Part shown: piece after piece, positions 52,298 through 61,582 of the stretch | Layout: each line of letters opens with the position of its first letter | Numbering within the stretch: position 1 is the stretch's first letter | Source of the DNA: an uncultured Clostridia bacterium | Lineage (GTDB): Bacteria; Bacillota; Clostridia; Lachnospirales; Anaerotignaceae | DNA length: 64,000 nt | NCBI GenBank assembly: GCA_944383885.1 | Contig: CALWRF010000040.1 | Location: 213,574 to 277,573 of the forward strand | Direction of reading: 5' to 3' | Notes under the pieces: model-generated | Databases searched by the model: none | What the model was told of the DNA's origin: nothing | What the model saw: the letters and a program-made list of their open reading frames with translations, nothing else | Program-made: the position numbers and the translations under genes

Positions 52298-55207
52298 TTG
52301 AGAATAGGCTTAGACATAGGCTCAACTACAATTAAAAGCGTAGTTATAGACAAGCTTGGCAAAATCGTCTATTCGTCTTATGAAAGACATTTTTCTCAGA
52401 TAACATCAAAAACTGTTGAAATGCTCACAGCTATAAAGAATAAATTTGCAAATGAAACTTTCTCGCTTGTAATTTCCGGTTCTGCCGGAATGGGCATGGC
52501 TGAAAGCTGTGATATTGAGTTTGTTCAGGAAGTTTACGCGGAAAAAGTAGCCGCGGAAAAAAATATACCTGACAGCGATGTAATTATAGAGCTGGGCGGG
52601 GAAGACGCAAAAATTATATTCTTAGGTCAAGCTATGGAAGCACGCATGAACGGCACCTGCGCCGGAGGAACAGGCGCTTTTATAGACCAAATGGCTACAC
52701 TTTTAAATGTAAAAACAGAAGAAATGAACGATTTAGCCGCCCAATACGAAAAGACATACACTATTGCTTCGCGCTGCGGTGTTTTTGCCAAAAGCGATAT
52801 ACAGCCGCTTTTAAATCAGGGCGCCAAAAAAAGCGATATAGCCATAAGCATATTTTACGCGGTTGTAAACCAGACCATAGGCGGTCTTGCGCAAGGCAGA
52901 CCTGTTGAGGGCAATGTGGTTTATTTAGGCGGACCATTAACTTTTATGCCTGTTTTAAGGGAATGTTTTGATAAAACTATAGGCACAAAAGGAACCTGCC
53001 CTGAAAACTCGCTTTATTATGTAGCCTTAGGCGCCGCCTACTGCGCCAAAAAAGAAATTGATTTGGACAGTATAATAGAAAAACTTTCAAAATATGTGTC
53101 AATATCCGAATGGGCTAAGCTTCCTCCGCTTTTTAACAACGAGGAGGAATATAACGAATTTAAGGCGCGCCACGCCAAAGCCGACGTTAAGTACGGCGAT
53201 TTAAAGTCTTATAACAAAAACACGTTTATAGGCATAGACGCCGGAAGCACAACAATTAAAACTGTTGTTATGGGTGAGGACGGGGAAATACTCCACAGTG
53301 TTTATATGTCAAACAGCGGAAACCCTGTGCCTATAATACTTCAGTTTATGAAGTCCCTTTACGAAATGAAGCCTGATATTAAAATTAAAAGCTCCTGCGT
53401 TACAGGCTACGGCGAGGACATAATTAAAAACGCATTTCATGTTGACCATGGTCTTGTTGAAACAGTGGCGCATTTTACTGCCGCGGAATATTTCATGCCT
53501 GATGTTGAATTTATAATAGACATAGGCGGACAGGACATGAAATGCTTTAAAATTAAAAACGGCGTTATAGACAACATATACTTAAATGAAGCCTGCTCTT
53601 CCGGCTGCGGTTCTTTCCTCCAGACATTTGCCAATACATTGGGCTATGGTGTTGAGGAATTTTCCAAAATGGGGCTTTACGCCAAAAACGCCGTAGATTT
53701 AGGCTCCAGATGCACTGTTTTTATGAACTCATCTGTTAAGCAGGCGCAAAAAGACGGCGCAACAACAGGCGACATATCTGCCGGTCTTTCAACAAGCATA
53801 GTTAAAAACGCTATTTACAAAGTTATAAGACCTTCAAGCAAAGAAGAACTGGGCAGAAAAATAGTAGTTCAAGGCGGCACATTCCTAAACGACGCCGTAC
53901 TGCGCGCTTTTGAAAAAGAAATGGGAGTTAATGTTGTTCGTCCCGTTATAGCCGGGCTTATGGGCGCTTACGGTTGCGCGCTTTATGCCAGAAAATACGC
54001 CGGTGAAAAAAGCTTCATACTTACATCAGATGAACTCAAAAATTTCAGCCACAGCGTAAAATCTGTCAACTGCGGACTTTGCTCAAATAACTGCCGTCTT
54101 ACAGTAAACACATTCGGCGACGGAAGCAGGTATATAGGCGGCAACCGCTGTGAAAGACCTGTTACCAAAAACGCTTCTGTAGGTGATTTAAACATATACC
54201 GTTTTAAGCAGGACGCATTGCGCTCTCTTAAACCTGTAAAGGGAAAACGCGGCAAAATAGGCATACCTTTAGGTCTTAATATGTACGAAATGGCTTTCTT
54301 CTGGCATAAATTCTTTACAGAATTGGGCTTTGAAGTTGTGTTCTCGCCTCTTTCGGACAGGAGCATATTTATTAAAGGTCAAGCCACAATCCCAAGCGAT
54401 ACCGTATGTTTTCCGGCAAAGCTTCTTCATGGGCATGTAGCGTATCTTATGGAGCAGGAAGATATACATTACATATTTTATCCATGCATGAGCTTTAATT
54501 TCGACGAGCATTTAGGCGACAACAACTACAACTGCCCTGTTGTGGCATACTATCCTGAAATTATAGCCGCGAACATGAAAATGAAAAACGGCGTTACATT
54601 TATAAATGATTATGTGGGAGTCCACCGCAAAAAGGACTTCCCTAAAAAACTTTATGAGATACTTTCAAAATATTTTAACGGCATAAGCATTAAAGAAATT
54701 AAGTCAGCCACAGAGGCGGCATTTGAGTCACGGGAAAAATATATGTCATCAATGCGCGCTGAGGCGAAAAGAATAGTTAAAAGCGCCAGAAAACAAGGAA
54801 AACTGATTATAGTGCTTGCCGGAAGACCGTATCACGCAGACCCTGAGATTAACCACGGTATAGATACCCTTTTGGAATCTTTAGGCATGGCGGTAATAAG
54901 CGAAGACTCTTTAAGCGGTCTTGTGGAGAAATTCCACGTAAACATACTTAATCAATGGACATATCATGCGCGCCTTTACGCTGCCGCAAAGTTTATATCT
55001 GATAAACCTGATATGCAGATGGTTCAGCTTGTAAGCTTCGGCTGCGGTCTTGACGCGATTACAACAGATGAGGTGCGCTCTATAATAGAGAAATCCGGCA
55101 AGATATACACTCAGATTAAAATAGATGAAATAACTAATCTTGGTACCGTTAAAGTAAGGCTCAGAAGCCTTTTGGCGGCTTTAAAACAGCAGGAGGGAAA
55201 TATATAA
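52298..55207 (+). CDS. Fused double 2-hydroxyacyl-CoA dehydratase-type activase with DUF2229 region
   Basis: A 969-residue three-part protein. Residues about 1-260 and 305-575 are two BcrA/BadF/HgdC-type ATPase domains, each with an ASKHA phosphate loop (GLDIGSTTIK, GIDAGSTTIK). Each domain has two cysteines, C121/C160 and C433/C472, both pairs 39 apart, the same spacing as the cluster ligands of HgdC, so one protein could hold the [4Fe-4S] that normally bridges a homodimer. Residues about 590-969 form a DUF2229-like region with CGLCSNNC and further cysteines. The family uses ATP to drive low-potential electron transfer. The start is TTG, because GGAAG precedes it by 8 bases; a GTG three codons earlier overlaps the ribosome site. 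The gene abuts its partner. Confidence 0.9.
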   Translation: MRIGLDIGSTTIKSVVIDKLGKIVYSSYERHFSQITSKTVEMLTAIKNKFANETFSLVISGSAGMGMAESCDIEFVQEVYAEKVAAEKNIPDSDVIIELGGEDAKIIFLGQAMEARMNGTCAGGTGAFIDQMATLLNVKTEEMNDLAAQYEKTYTIASRCGVFAKSDIQPLLNQGAKKSDIAISIFYAVVNQTIGGLAQGRPVEGNVVYLGGPLTFMPVLRECFDKTIGTKGTCPENSLYYVALGAAYCAKKEIDLDSIIEKLSKYVSISEWAKLPPLFNNEEEYNEFKARHAKADVKYGDLKSYNKNTFIGIDAGSTTIKTVVMGEDGEILHSVYMSNSGNPVPIILQFMKSLYEMKPDIKIKSSCVTGYGEDIIKNAFHVDHGLVETVAHFTAAEYFMPDVEFIIDIGGQDMKCFKIKNGVIDNIYLNEACSSGCGSFLQTFANTLGYGVEEFSKMGLYAKNAVDLGSRCTVFMNSSVKQAQKDGATTGDISAGLSTSIVKNAIYKVIRPSSKEELGRKIVVQGGTFLNDAVLRAFEKEMGVNVVRPVIAGLMGAYGCALYARKYAGEKSFILTSDELKNFSHSVKSVNCGLCSNNCRLTVNTFGDGSRYIGGNRCERPVTKNASVGDLNIYRFKQDALRSLKPVKGKRGKIGIPLGLNMYEMAFFWHKFFTELGFEVVFSPLSDRSIFIKGQATIPSDTVCFPAKLLHGHVAYLMEQEDIHYIFYPCMSFNFDEHLGDNNYNCPVVAYYPEIIAANMKMKNGVTFINDYVGVHRKKDFPKKLYEILSKYFNGISIKEIKSATEAAFESREKYMSSMRAEAKRIVKSARKQGKLIIVLAGRPYHADPEINHGIDTLLESLGMAVISEDSLSGLVEKFHVNILNQWTYHARLYAAAKFISDKPDMQMVQLVSFGCGLDAITTDEVRSIIEKSGKIYTQIKIDEITNLGTVKVRLRSLLAALKQQEGNI

Positions 55208-56473
55208 ATGTCTGAATTAAAACGCGACAAAAACGGCAGAATACTTTTTACAAAAGAAATGAAAAAAGAGTATACAATACTTATTCCTGATATGCTCCCT
55301 ATTCATTTCAATATTATGAAAAACGTGTTTACACACGCCGGATATAAAATTGAGCTTCTTGATAACGACGGTCCTAAAGTAAAACAGCTTGGACTAAAAT
55401 ACATGCATAATGATATATGCTACCCGGCGCTGCTTATAGCCGGTCAGTTCTTAGACGCCCTTGAGAGCGGAAAATACGACGTAAACAAAACAGCTCTTAT
55501 GATAATGCAGACAGGCGGCGGCTGCCGTGCCTCAAACTACATTCATCTTTTAAGGAAAGCTCTTATTAAAGCCGGATACGACAATGTTCCTATAATATCA
55601 TTTAACCTTTCCGGTCTTGAGAAAAACAGCGGCTTTAAGCTTACACTGCCTATAGTCCGCCGTCTTTTAGCCGGTGTTATATACGGCGACCTTATAATGC
55701 TTTTAAGCAACCAGACAAGACCTTACGAAATTAAAAAAGGCGACAGCGACAGGCTTATTAAAAAATGGACTAAAGAGCTTTCAAACCAGTTTATAGCATC
55801 TAAAGGCTACAGTTTCGCTCAAATGAAAAATAACTTCGAGAAAGTTATACAGAGCTTTTCAGCTATACCGCTAAAAAAAGAGATTAAGACAAAAGTTGGC
55901 GTTGTAGGCGAGATATATGTTAAGTATGCCCGTTTTGCCAACAACAGCCTTGAAAAATTCCTCGCTGACGAAAACTGTGAGGTAATGGTTCCGGGGCTTT
56001 TAGGCTTTTTAATGTTTAAAGTTGACGCCCGTGTACAGGACTTCCTTATTTACGGCGGAAGCAGACTTAAATACACAGCCGCCAAAACCCTTTTGGGCTA
56101 TCTTGAAAAAATAGAGAGCGCCTTTATGGAAGCCATTGACAAATCCCGCTTTACACAGCTTTCATCATATAAAGACACAAAACCCCTTGTTAAAGGTCTT
56201 ATAGGTCTTGGAAACCGTATGGGTGAAGGCTGGTTCCTTCCGGCAGAAATGATAGAGCTTGTAAAGCACGGATATGATAATATAGTATGCACACAGCCTT
56301 TCGGCTGCCTGCCGACACATATATGCGGCAAAGGAATGGTGCATAAAATTAAAGCCATGTACCCTTCCGCCAACATTGTGCCTGTAGACTATGATACAGG
56401 CGCTACAAAGGTTAATCAGGAAAACCGCATAAAGCTTATGCTTTCTGTTGCAAGAGAAAAATTACCGGTTTAA
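55208..56473 (+). CDS. 2-hydroxyacyl-CoA dehydratase family (HgdB-like) partner subunit
   Basis: A 421-residue protein of the HGD-D family. Cysteines that may bind a [4Fe-4S] cluster are C71 (NDICYPALL), C106 (GGGCRASNY) and C361, C367, C373 (CTQPFGCLPTHICGKG). The start codon follows the activase stop at once, with an AGGAGGG inside the upstream gene, so the two are translated together. True 2-hydroxyacyl-CoA dehydratases have two such subunits plus a single-domain activase; here the second subunit role may be filled by the DUF2229 region fused to the activase. No CoA transferase, acyl-CoA dehydrogenase or ETF gene is nearby, so the substrate is unknown. Confidence 0.88.
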   Translation: MSELKRDKNGRILFTKEMKKEYTILIPDMLPIHFNIMKNVFTHAGYKIELLDNDGPKVKQLGLKYMHNDICYPALLIAGQFLDALESGKYDVNKTALMIMQTGGGCRASNYIHLLRKALIKAGYDNVPIISFNLSGLEKNSGFKLTLPIVRRLLAGVIYGDLIMLLSNQTRPYEIKKGDSDRLIKKWTKELSNQFIASKGYSFAQMKNNFEKVIQSFSAIPLKKEIKTKVGVVGEIYVKYARFANNSLEKFLADENCEVMVPGLLGFLMFKVDARVQDFLIYGGSRLKYTAAKTLLGYLEKIESAFMEAIDKSRFTQLSSYKDTKPLVKGLIGLGNRMGEGWFLPAEMIELVKHGYDNIVCTQPFGCLPTHICGKGMVHKIKAMYPSANIVPVDYDTGATKVNQENRIKLMLSVAREKLPV

Positions 56474-56504
56474 AACATACTTAAAATAAAGAAGGCTGAT
56501 ATAA

Positions 56505-57416
56505 ATGGTCTATTTACTTGGTGAAGAATTAATACCTACAACTGAAGAAGAAGCTTTAAACTACACTAAAGGCGCAGTGTATATAATAAATGAAGACTCC
56601 TGCGCCGACCTGCTTCAAAAGCTGGGCATATCTTATGAGCGCGACTATAAATTGGACGATGTATACTTCTGCAAAGCCGAAGCTCAGCAGGACTGCATAT
56701 TCGGCACACTGCTTATACCTAAACTGCGTGACCTTTTAGGCAGCCGGTACAGGCTTTTGATGTTTATTACCCTAAACAATATAGTTATAGTTGATGACGA
56801 CGGATTTGCCATGCGCATACTTACCCGTATTTTAAGGCGTAAAATACACCAAGGCGAGTCAAAAGCTAAATTCATATATAACTTTATAACAGAGTTTATG
56901 ACAAAAGACTCGGAGCTTCTTGAAAAATTTGAGCACCGGCTTATGAATATGGAAGAAGAAGCAGCTCACGACACAGACAATGACTTTCAAATAGACCTGC
57001 TTCACACCAGAAAACAGCTTCTTACTTTAAGAGGATATTACGACCAGATGTCAGAATTCGGCAAAATACTTGAAGAAGACGAAAACCACTTTTTCACTAA
57101 AAACCAGACAAAATATTTCGGAACACTTTCCGACCGCGCTGAACGTTTAAAAGGCAAAGCAGTTCATCTTATAGATTACGCCCAGCAGGTAAAAGATGTT
57201 TACCAAAGCAATGTATCGGCAAAACAGAACGAAAACATGCAGTTCCTTACAATGATTTCTACAATTTTCTTTCCGCTTACGCTTATTACAGGCTGGTACG
57301 GCATGAATTTTGATGACATGCCAGAGCTTAAAAACGGGTATCCCGCAATTATAATACTGAGTATAGCGGTTGTAATTGTCTGCATACTTATATTTAAAAA
57401 GAAAAAACTTCTTTAA
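56505..57416 (+). CDS. CorA-family divalent cation channel
   Basis: A 303-residue CorA-type Mg2+ channel. The long cytoplasmic alpha/beta and helical domain (1-240) is followed by two membrane helices; the pore motif Y-G-M-N (GMN at 266-268) is in LITGWYGMNFDDMPELKNGYP, and the basic tail is KKKKLL. MNF followed by DDMPE is the variant loop common in Firmicutes. It starts 31 bases after the HgdB-like gene and seems to share its transcript, ending at a terminator at 57550. Any functional tie to the activase, such as supply of Mg2+ for ATP, is speculative. Confidence 0.92.
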   Translation: MVYLLGEELIPTTEEEALNYTKGAVYIINEDSCADLLQKLGISYERDYKLDDVYFCKAEAQQDCIFGTLLIPKLRDLLGSRYRLLMFITLNNIVIVDDDGFAMRILTRILRRKIHQGESKAKFIYNFITEFMTKDSELLEKFEHRLMNMEEEAAHDTDNDFQIDLLHTRKQLLTLRGYYDQMSEFGKILEEDENHFFTKNQTKYFGTLSDRAERLKGKAVHLIDYAQQVKDVYQSNVSAKQNENMQFLTMISTIFFPLTLITGWYGMNFDDMPELKNGYPAIIILSIAVVIVCILIFKKKKLL

Positions 57417-57549
57417 TTTTTAAACCGCACATAATGCATGGAATAAATAAATTTTCGGCTGTGCTGTTATAAGCTGAAAAAGCTGAAAGAGTTGGAAAAA
57501 GTTATGAAATATTAGTAAAAGTTTATAAAAGTTTGTTATAATAAATTAT

Positions 57550-57582
57550 AAAACGATATGGCAGAAGCCATGTCGTTTTTTG
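57550..57582 (+). terminator. Terminator after the corA-like gene
   Basis: A 12-bp stem (AAACGATATGGC/GCCATGTCGTTT, one G-U) with AGAA loop and T6. Confidence 0.92.
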
Positions 57583-57638
57583 TTTTAGTTTTAAATGCTC
57601 CATTTAACATTAATATTTTTTATTCAGCCGCACAATAA

Positions 57639-57667
57639 TTGAATGTTTTTATAACCAATGATATAAT
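57639..57667 (+). promoter_or_regulatory. Promoter of the small membrane protein gene
   Basis: TTGAAT, a 17-base spacer and TATAAT, 40 bases before the start codon. Confidence 0.75.
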
Positions 57668-57706
57668 TAAATAAATTATTGAAAATACAGTTAAGGGGTG
57701 TTGAAA

Positions 57707-58165
57707 ATGCAGACAATAGACATATTTAAAACCAGCAAAATACTTTTGTTACCTGCCGTAGTAATAATATTAGGCATATTGTTCCATTCCTCAGTGCTTT
57801 TTTACATAAACACCACAATGCCGCCTGACGAGCTTGGCTACAGCGGCGCCGAATTAATAAACAGCCGCCTATCGTTAAGAGCCACAGCAGAAAGAGCATT
57901 CAGCCTTTCATCGGCTTTGTCCATGCTTATAAGTGTTATACTGCTTTATATGTATATAAAAAAAGGGCGTTATATACCATATTCAAAACTGATTTACGGC
58001 TTTATAGCGTCAACATTTTTTGCCTGCTTATTCAGTATCCCTTTTTCAGTTTTAGACAGATATTTTTCGGCAGACTATATGCTGCCTTTAGTTACATCTT
58101 GGCCCGCTGTAACGGTTTTGTTCCTTATACTTATGCTTCTTAACTGGGGCAAAAAAGAAAATTAG
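57707..58165 (+). CDS. Hypothetical four-helix membrane protein
   Basis: A 152-residue protein not recognised as a family. Hydrophobic helices lie at about 10-30, 64-84, 98-118 and 128-147, with a polar loop (MPPDELGYSGAELINSRLSLRATAERAF) between the first and second. The tail is KKEN. The ATG is preferred over an in-frame GTG three codons upstream because AAGGGG lies 8 bases before it. It has its own promoter and a short gap to ppx, with no clear terminator between. Confidence 0.7.
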   Translation: MQTIDIFKTSKILLLPAVVIILGILFHSSVLFYINTTMPPDELGYSGAELINSRLSLRATAERAFSLSSALSMLISVILLYMYIKKGRYIPYSKLIYGFIASTFFACLFSIPFSVLDRYFSADYMLPLVTSWPAVTVLFLILMLLNWGKKEN

Positions 58166-58262
58166 CATATTTAGTTATATGCTTAGTACAGTTTGCTAAA
58201 AGTATAATAGAAAATAACGACAAATTTTACCATAATTTTACGCAGTATTAACGCATTATGCC

Positions 58263-58292
58263 TTGCTACAAAGCGATATATTTTTCTATTAT
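58263..58292 (+). promoter_or_regulatory. Possible promoter of ppx-ppk
   Basis: TTGCTA, an 18-base spacer and TATTAT about 120 bases before the ppx start. No Pho box was convincing. Confidence 0.45.
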
Positions 58293-58411
58293 ATTAATAT
58301 AAACATTCTATGTTTAAAATTCGGTTTAAGTGTTAATATTATATCTAATAGTTAAAACATACAGTTATAACCAGCCTGAAAGATAAAAGTTAGAAAGAGA
58401 GATGACCTCAA

Positions 58412-59314
58412 CTGAAGTACGGCATAATAGACATTGGCTCCAACTCAATATGCCTTGTGGCATACGAGATTGGCTCAGGTCAATTTAAAACATTATTTAA
58501 AGAAAAAACAATGGCAGGTCTTGCCGGATACGTAAAAAACGGCATAATGACAAAAGACGGTATTGATAAAGCCTGCTCCTGCCTTTTGGAGTTTAAGCAT
58601 ATACTGGAAAGCCTTGATATTACGGAATATTCCGTTTTTGCCACTGCATCCCTTAGAAACATATCAAATACTGAGGAGTCCGTTACAGAGATAAAAAAAG
58701 GCACTGGTTTTGACATAGAAGTTATATCCGGCTATGACGAAGCCGTATTCAGCTGCAAAGGCGCCATGAACGATACCGAAATGGAAAACGGCATATTTAT
58801 TGATACCGGCGGCGGCAGCACCGAGATAGTTTCGCTTGACAGAAACGAAATAACAGATGCAATAAGCATTCCCCTCGGCTCGCTTAAACTGTATTCCGAT
58901 TTTGTATCTAAAATACTGCCTAAAAAATCCGAGGTTTCAGCCATGCGCAGTTATATAAAAAAATCCATTAAAGACAGCGGCATTAAGAGCGTAACAGGCG
59001 ATGACGCTATTTATTGTGTAGGCGGTACGGCAAGGGCTGTATTAAAAATTTCAAACTCGGTTTTCGGCGCTGAAAAGAAAAACCGCACTATAACTTCAGC
59101 CCAAATGGAAAAACTTATTGACCTGCTCTGTTCTGACAAAAAAACTTCCGCTTCAATTATATTAAAGCACTGCCCGGACCGTATCCATACCATAATACCG
59201 GGAACGCTTATATTAAACGGAGTTATGCAGAAAATGGAATGCAAAAAAATAGTTGTCAGCTGTTTTGGTGTTAGGGAGGGATATTTATGTCAGAGAATAC
59301 TAAAAAAAGCATGA
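58412..59314 (+). CDS. Ppx/GppA-family exopolyphosphatase or (p)ppGpp phosphohydrolase, CTG start
   Basis: A 300-residue ASKHA-fold phosphatase. The family start sequence KYGIIDIGSNSICLVAYEIG is present only if translation begins at CTG (58412): an in-frame TGA lies three codons earlier and no ATG, GTG or TTG intervenes, while the next in-frame GTG (58457) would remove the phosphate-1 loop DIGSNS. Other motifs: GYDEAVFSCKGAM, DTGGGSTEIV (the phosphate-2 loop), and VGGTARAV. It is the short form with a single domain pair, without the helical C-terminal extension. It overlaps ppk by 28 bases. It hydrolyses polyphosphate or the pentaphosphate alarmone; the context favours polyphosphate. Confidence 0.85.
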   Translation: MKYGIIDIGSNSICLVAYEIGSGQFKTLFKEKTMAGLAGYVKNGIMTKDGIDKACSCLLEFKHILESLDITEYSVFATASLRNISNTEESVTEIKKGTGFDIEVISGYDEAVFSCKGAMNDTEMENGIFIDTGGGSTEIVSLDRNEITDAISIPLGSLKLYSDFVSKILPKKSEVSAMRSYIKKSIKDSGIKSVTGDDAIYCVGGTARAVLKISNSVFGAEKKNRTITSAQMEKLIDLLCSDKKTSASIILKHCPDRIHTIIPGTLILNGVMQKMECKKIVVSCFGVREGYLCQRILKKA

Positions 59315-61446
59315 ACGATTTTTCTTTTACACAAAACAGGGAGTTAAGCTGGCTTAAATTCAACAGCCGCGTTCTTGAAGAGGCAACGGACGAAAGTGTG
59401 CCTGTTATAGAGCGTTTAAAATTTATTTCCATATTCACAAGCAATTTAGACGAGTTTTTTATGGTGCGTGTAGGCAGCCTTTTTGATTTGGCTCAGATTT
59501 CGCCTGATGACAAAGACAACAAAACAGGCGATTCACCTATAGAGCAGCTGAGGAAAATATTTGCCGCCGTGCCCGCGATGATTGCAAAACGCGATAAAAC
59601 TTATGAAGACGTATGCCGGATTTTAGACGAATTCGGCATAAGCGATGTTACAGATGATGAGCTGACAGAAAACGAAAGCAAAATTGTAAACAATTATTTC
59701 GAGCAGCTTATAAATCCCATACTTTCACCGCAGATTATAGACCCGCACCATCCATTCCCTCATCTGAAGAACAAAACACTTTACATAGCAGCTACACTTC
59801 AGGGAAAGAAAGACAAAATATCTCTCGGCATAATACCTGTGCCTGAATCACTGCCTCCTTTTATTACCCTTTCGGAAAGACCACTCAGATTTATAAGGAT
59901 TGAAAACATTATACTTAACCGCTGCCAGCAGGTATTCGGCATTTATAATGTATCAAAAAGCGCTGTTGTTTCTGTTACACGCAATGCCGACATAAGTTTT
60001 GACGAGGAGAAATTTGACGATTCAGACGACGACTATCTTAAAATAATGAGCCATCTGCTTAAAAAACGCGGTCGTCTTGCGCCTGTACGCCTTGAAATCC
60101 AGGGAGAAAAGGCAAACAGCATAGAAAAACTTTCGGAAATGCTTCAGAAAAGGCTTGATATAGATAAAAATCAGGTATTTTTTACTACATCGCCTATTAA
60201 TATGAAATATGTTTACAGTTTGGAGAAAAAAATCCCTGACTCATTTTTAGGCGAGATAAAGTATACGCCGTATTCCCCACGCTATCCTGAGGATTTAAAC
60301 CCAAACGAAAGCATTATAAAACAGGTAGAACAAAAAGACAGGCTTTTATTCTATCCTTTCGACCAAATGGAGCCGTTTTTAAAGCTTTTAAGGGAATCGG
60401 CTGTTGATGAAAATGTAATTTCAATTAAAATTACAATATACCGTCTTGCCTCAGCCTCAAAAATAGCCCATGAACTTTGTACCGCTGCCGAAAACGGCAA
60501 AGACGTAACAGTGCTTGTAGAGCTGAGGGCGCGTTTTGACGAAGCAAACAACATAGCATGGGCTGAAAGGATGGAGCAGAGCGGCTGCCGTGTTATATAC
60601 GGCATAGACAACTTTAAATGCCACTCCAAAATTTGCCTTATTACACGCCGAGTTAAAAACAACATGAAATATATAACGCAAATAGGCACGGGAAATTATA
60701 ACGAGAAAACTGCTCTTATGTATACTGACCTATGCCTTATGACTGCCGATAACGAAATAGGTCATGACGCAACTGTATTTTTCCAAAACATGCTTATAGC
60801 AAACCTTAACGGCAGCTACTCAAAGCTTTTAGTTGCGCCTATATCCCTTAAACCTAACCTTATGCGCCTTATAGACGATGAAATAGCCAAAGGCGACAAA
60901 GGCAGGATTATAATTAAGGCAAATTCACTTACCGAAAGAGATATAATAGACAAGTTTTCAGAAGCCTCAAAAGCCGGGGTTAAAATACAGCTTATACTGC
61001 GCGGTATATGCTGCCTTCGCCCGGGTATAGAGGAAAAAACAGAAAATATTACAGTTACAAGTATTGTAGGCAGGTATTTGGAGCACTCAAGGATATACTG
61101 CTTCGGTACAGGAGAAAATACGAAAATATTTATTTCTTCCGCTGATTTAATGACCAGAAATATATCAAGGCGTGTTGAGATAGCCTGTCCTATTTACGAT
61201 ACTGATGTTAAAAACCAGATTTTGAAAATACTCTATATTATACTTAAAGACAATGTTAAAGCCAGAGTGCTTTTAAGCGATGGAAACTATATTAAAAAAT
61301 TCAGCCAAAGCGGAGAAAAAATTGACTCACAGCAGTATTTTATGGAAAACAGCCTGCATACCCCTTTAATTACGGCGGCAAAGGAAACGCCTAATAAAAA
61401 AGAGCACAAAAGCCTTTTTAAAATGATATTCGGCAGGGACAAATAA
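59287..61446 (+). CDS. ppk: Polyphosphate kinase 1
   Basis: A 719-residue PPK1 that builds polyphosphate from ATP. The N-domain begins QNRELSWLKFNSRVLEEA, the head domain follows, and the two phospholipase-D-like catalytic domains carry the autophosphorylated histidine H446 (DNFKCHSKICLI) and the second active-site histidine H600 (YLEHSRIYCFGTG). NVISIKITIYRLASASKIAHELCTAAENGKDVTVLVELRARFDEANN and GTGNYNEKTALMYTDLCLMT are diagnostic. Length is usual. An AGGGAGGG lies within the end of ppx. With ppx it makes a two-gene polyphosphate turnover unit. Confidence 0.96.
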   Translation: MSENTKKSMNDFSFTQNRELSWLKFNSRVLEEATDESVPVIERLKFISIFTSNLDEFFMVRVGSLFDLAQISPDDKDNKTGDSPIEQLRKIFAAVPAMIAKRDKTYEDVCRILDEFGISDVTDDELTENESKIVNNYFEQLINPILSPQIIDPHHPFPHLKNKTLYIAATLQGKKDKISLGIIPVPESLPPFITLSERPLRFIRIENIILNRCQQVFGIYNVSKSAVVSVTRNADISFDEEKFDDSDDDYLKIMSHLLKKRGRLAPVRLEIQGEKANSIEKLSEMLQKRLDIDKNQVFFTTSPINMKYVYSLEKKIPDSFLGEIKYTPYSPRYPEDLNPNESIIKQVEQKDRLLFYPFDQMEPFLKLLRESAVDENVISIKITIYRLASASKIAHELCTAAENGKDVTVLVELRARFDEANNIAWAERMEQSGCRVIYGIDNFKCHSKICLITRRVKNNMKYITQIGTGNYNEKTALMYTDLCLMTADNEIGHDATVFFQNMLIANLNGSYSKLLVAPISLKPNLMRLIDDEIAKGDKGRIIIKANSLTERDIIDKFSEASKAGVKIQLILRGICCLRPGIEEKTENITVTSIVGRYLEHSRIYCFGTGENTKIFISSADLMTRNISRRVEIACPIYDTDVKNQILKILYIILKDNVKARVLLSDGNYIKKFSQSGEKIDSQQYFMENSLHTPLITAAKETPNKKEHKSLFKMIFGRDK

Positions 61447-61455
61447 ATACCGCAT

Positions 61456-61497
61456 AAAACCGTCGGAAAATAAAGATTCCGGCGGTTTTTGTTTTTT
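61456..61497 (+). terminator. Terminator of ppx-ppk
   Basis: A 13-bp stem (AAAACCGTCGGAA/TTCCGGCGGTTTT, one G-U) and T-rich tail. Confidence 0.9.
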
Positions 61498-61582
61498 CAG
61501 GTTTTTTAATTGAAAAAAATGTCACAAAATGGACTTTAATGAATAATATATACTATAAAAATTAAAAAAAGGAAGTAATTTG

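Noticed and set aside
58402..58488. ATG at 58402 as the ppx start
   Set aside because: It is in another frame and reaches a stop after about 28 codons; use of it would require a frameshift for which there is no slippery sequence.
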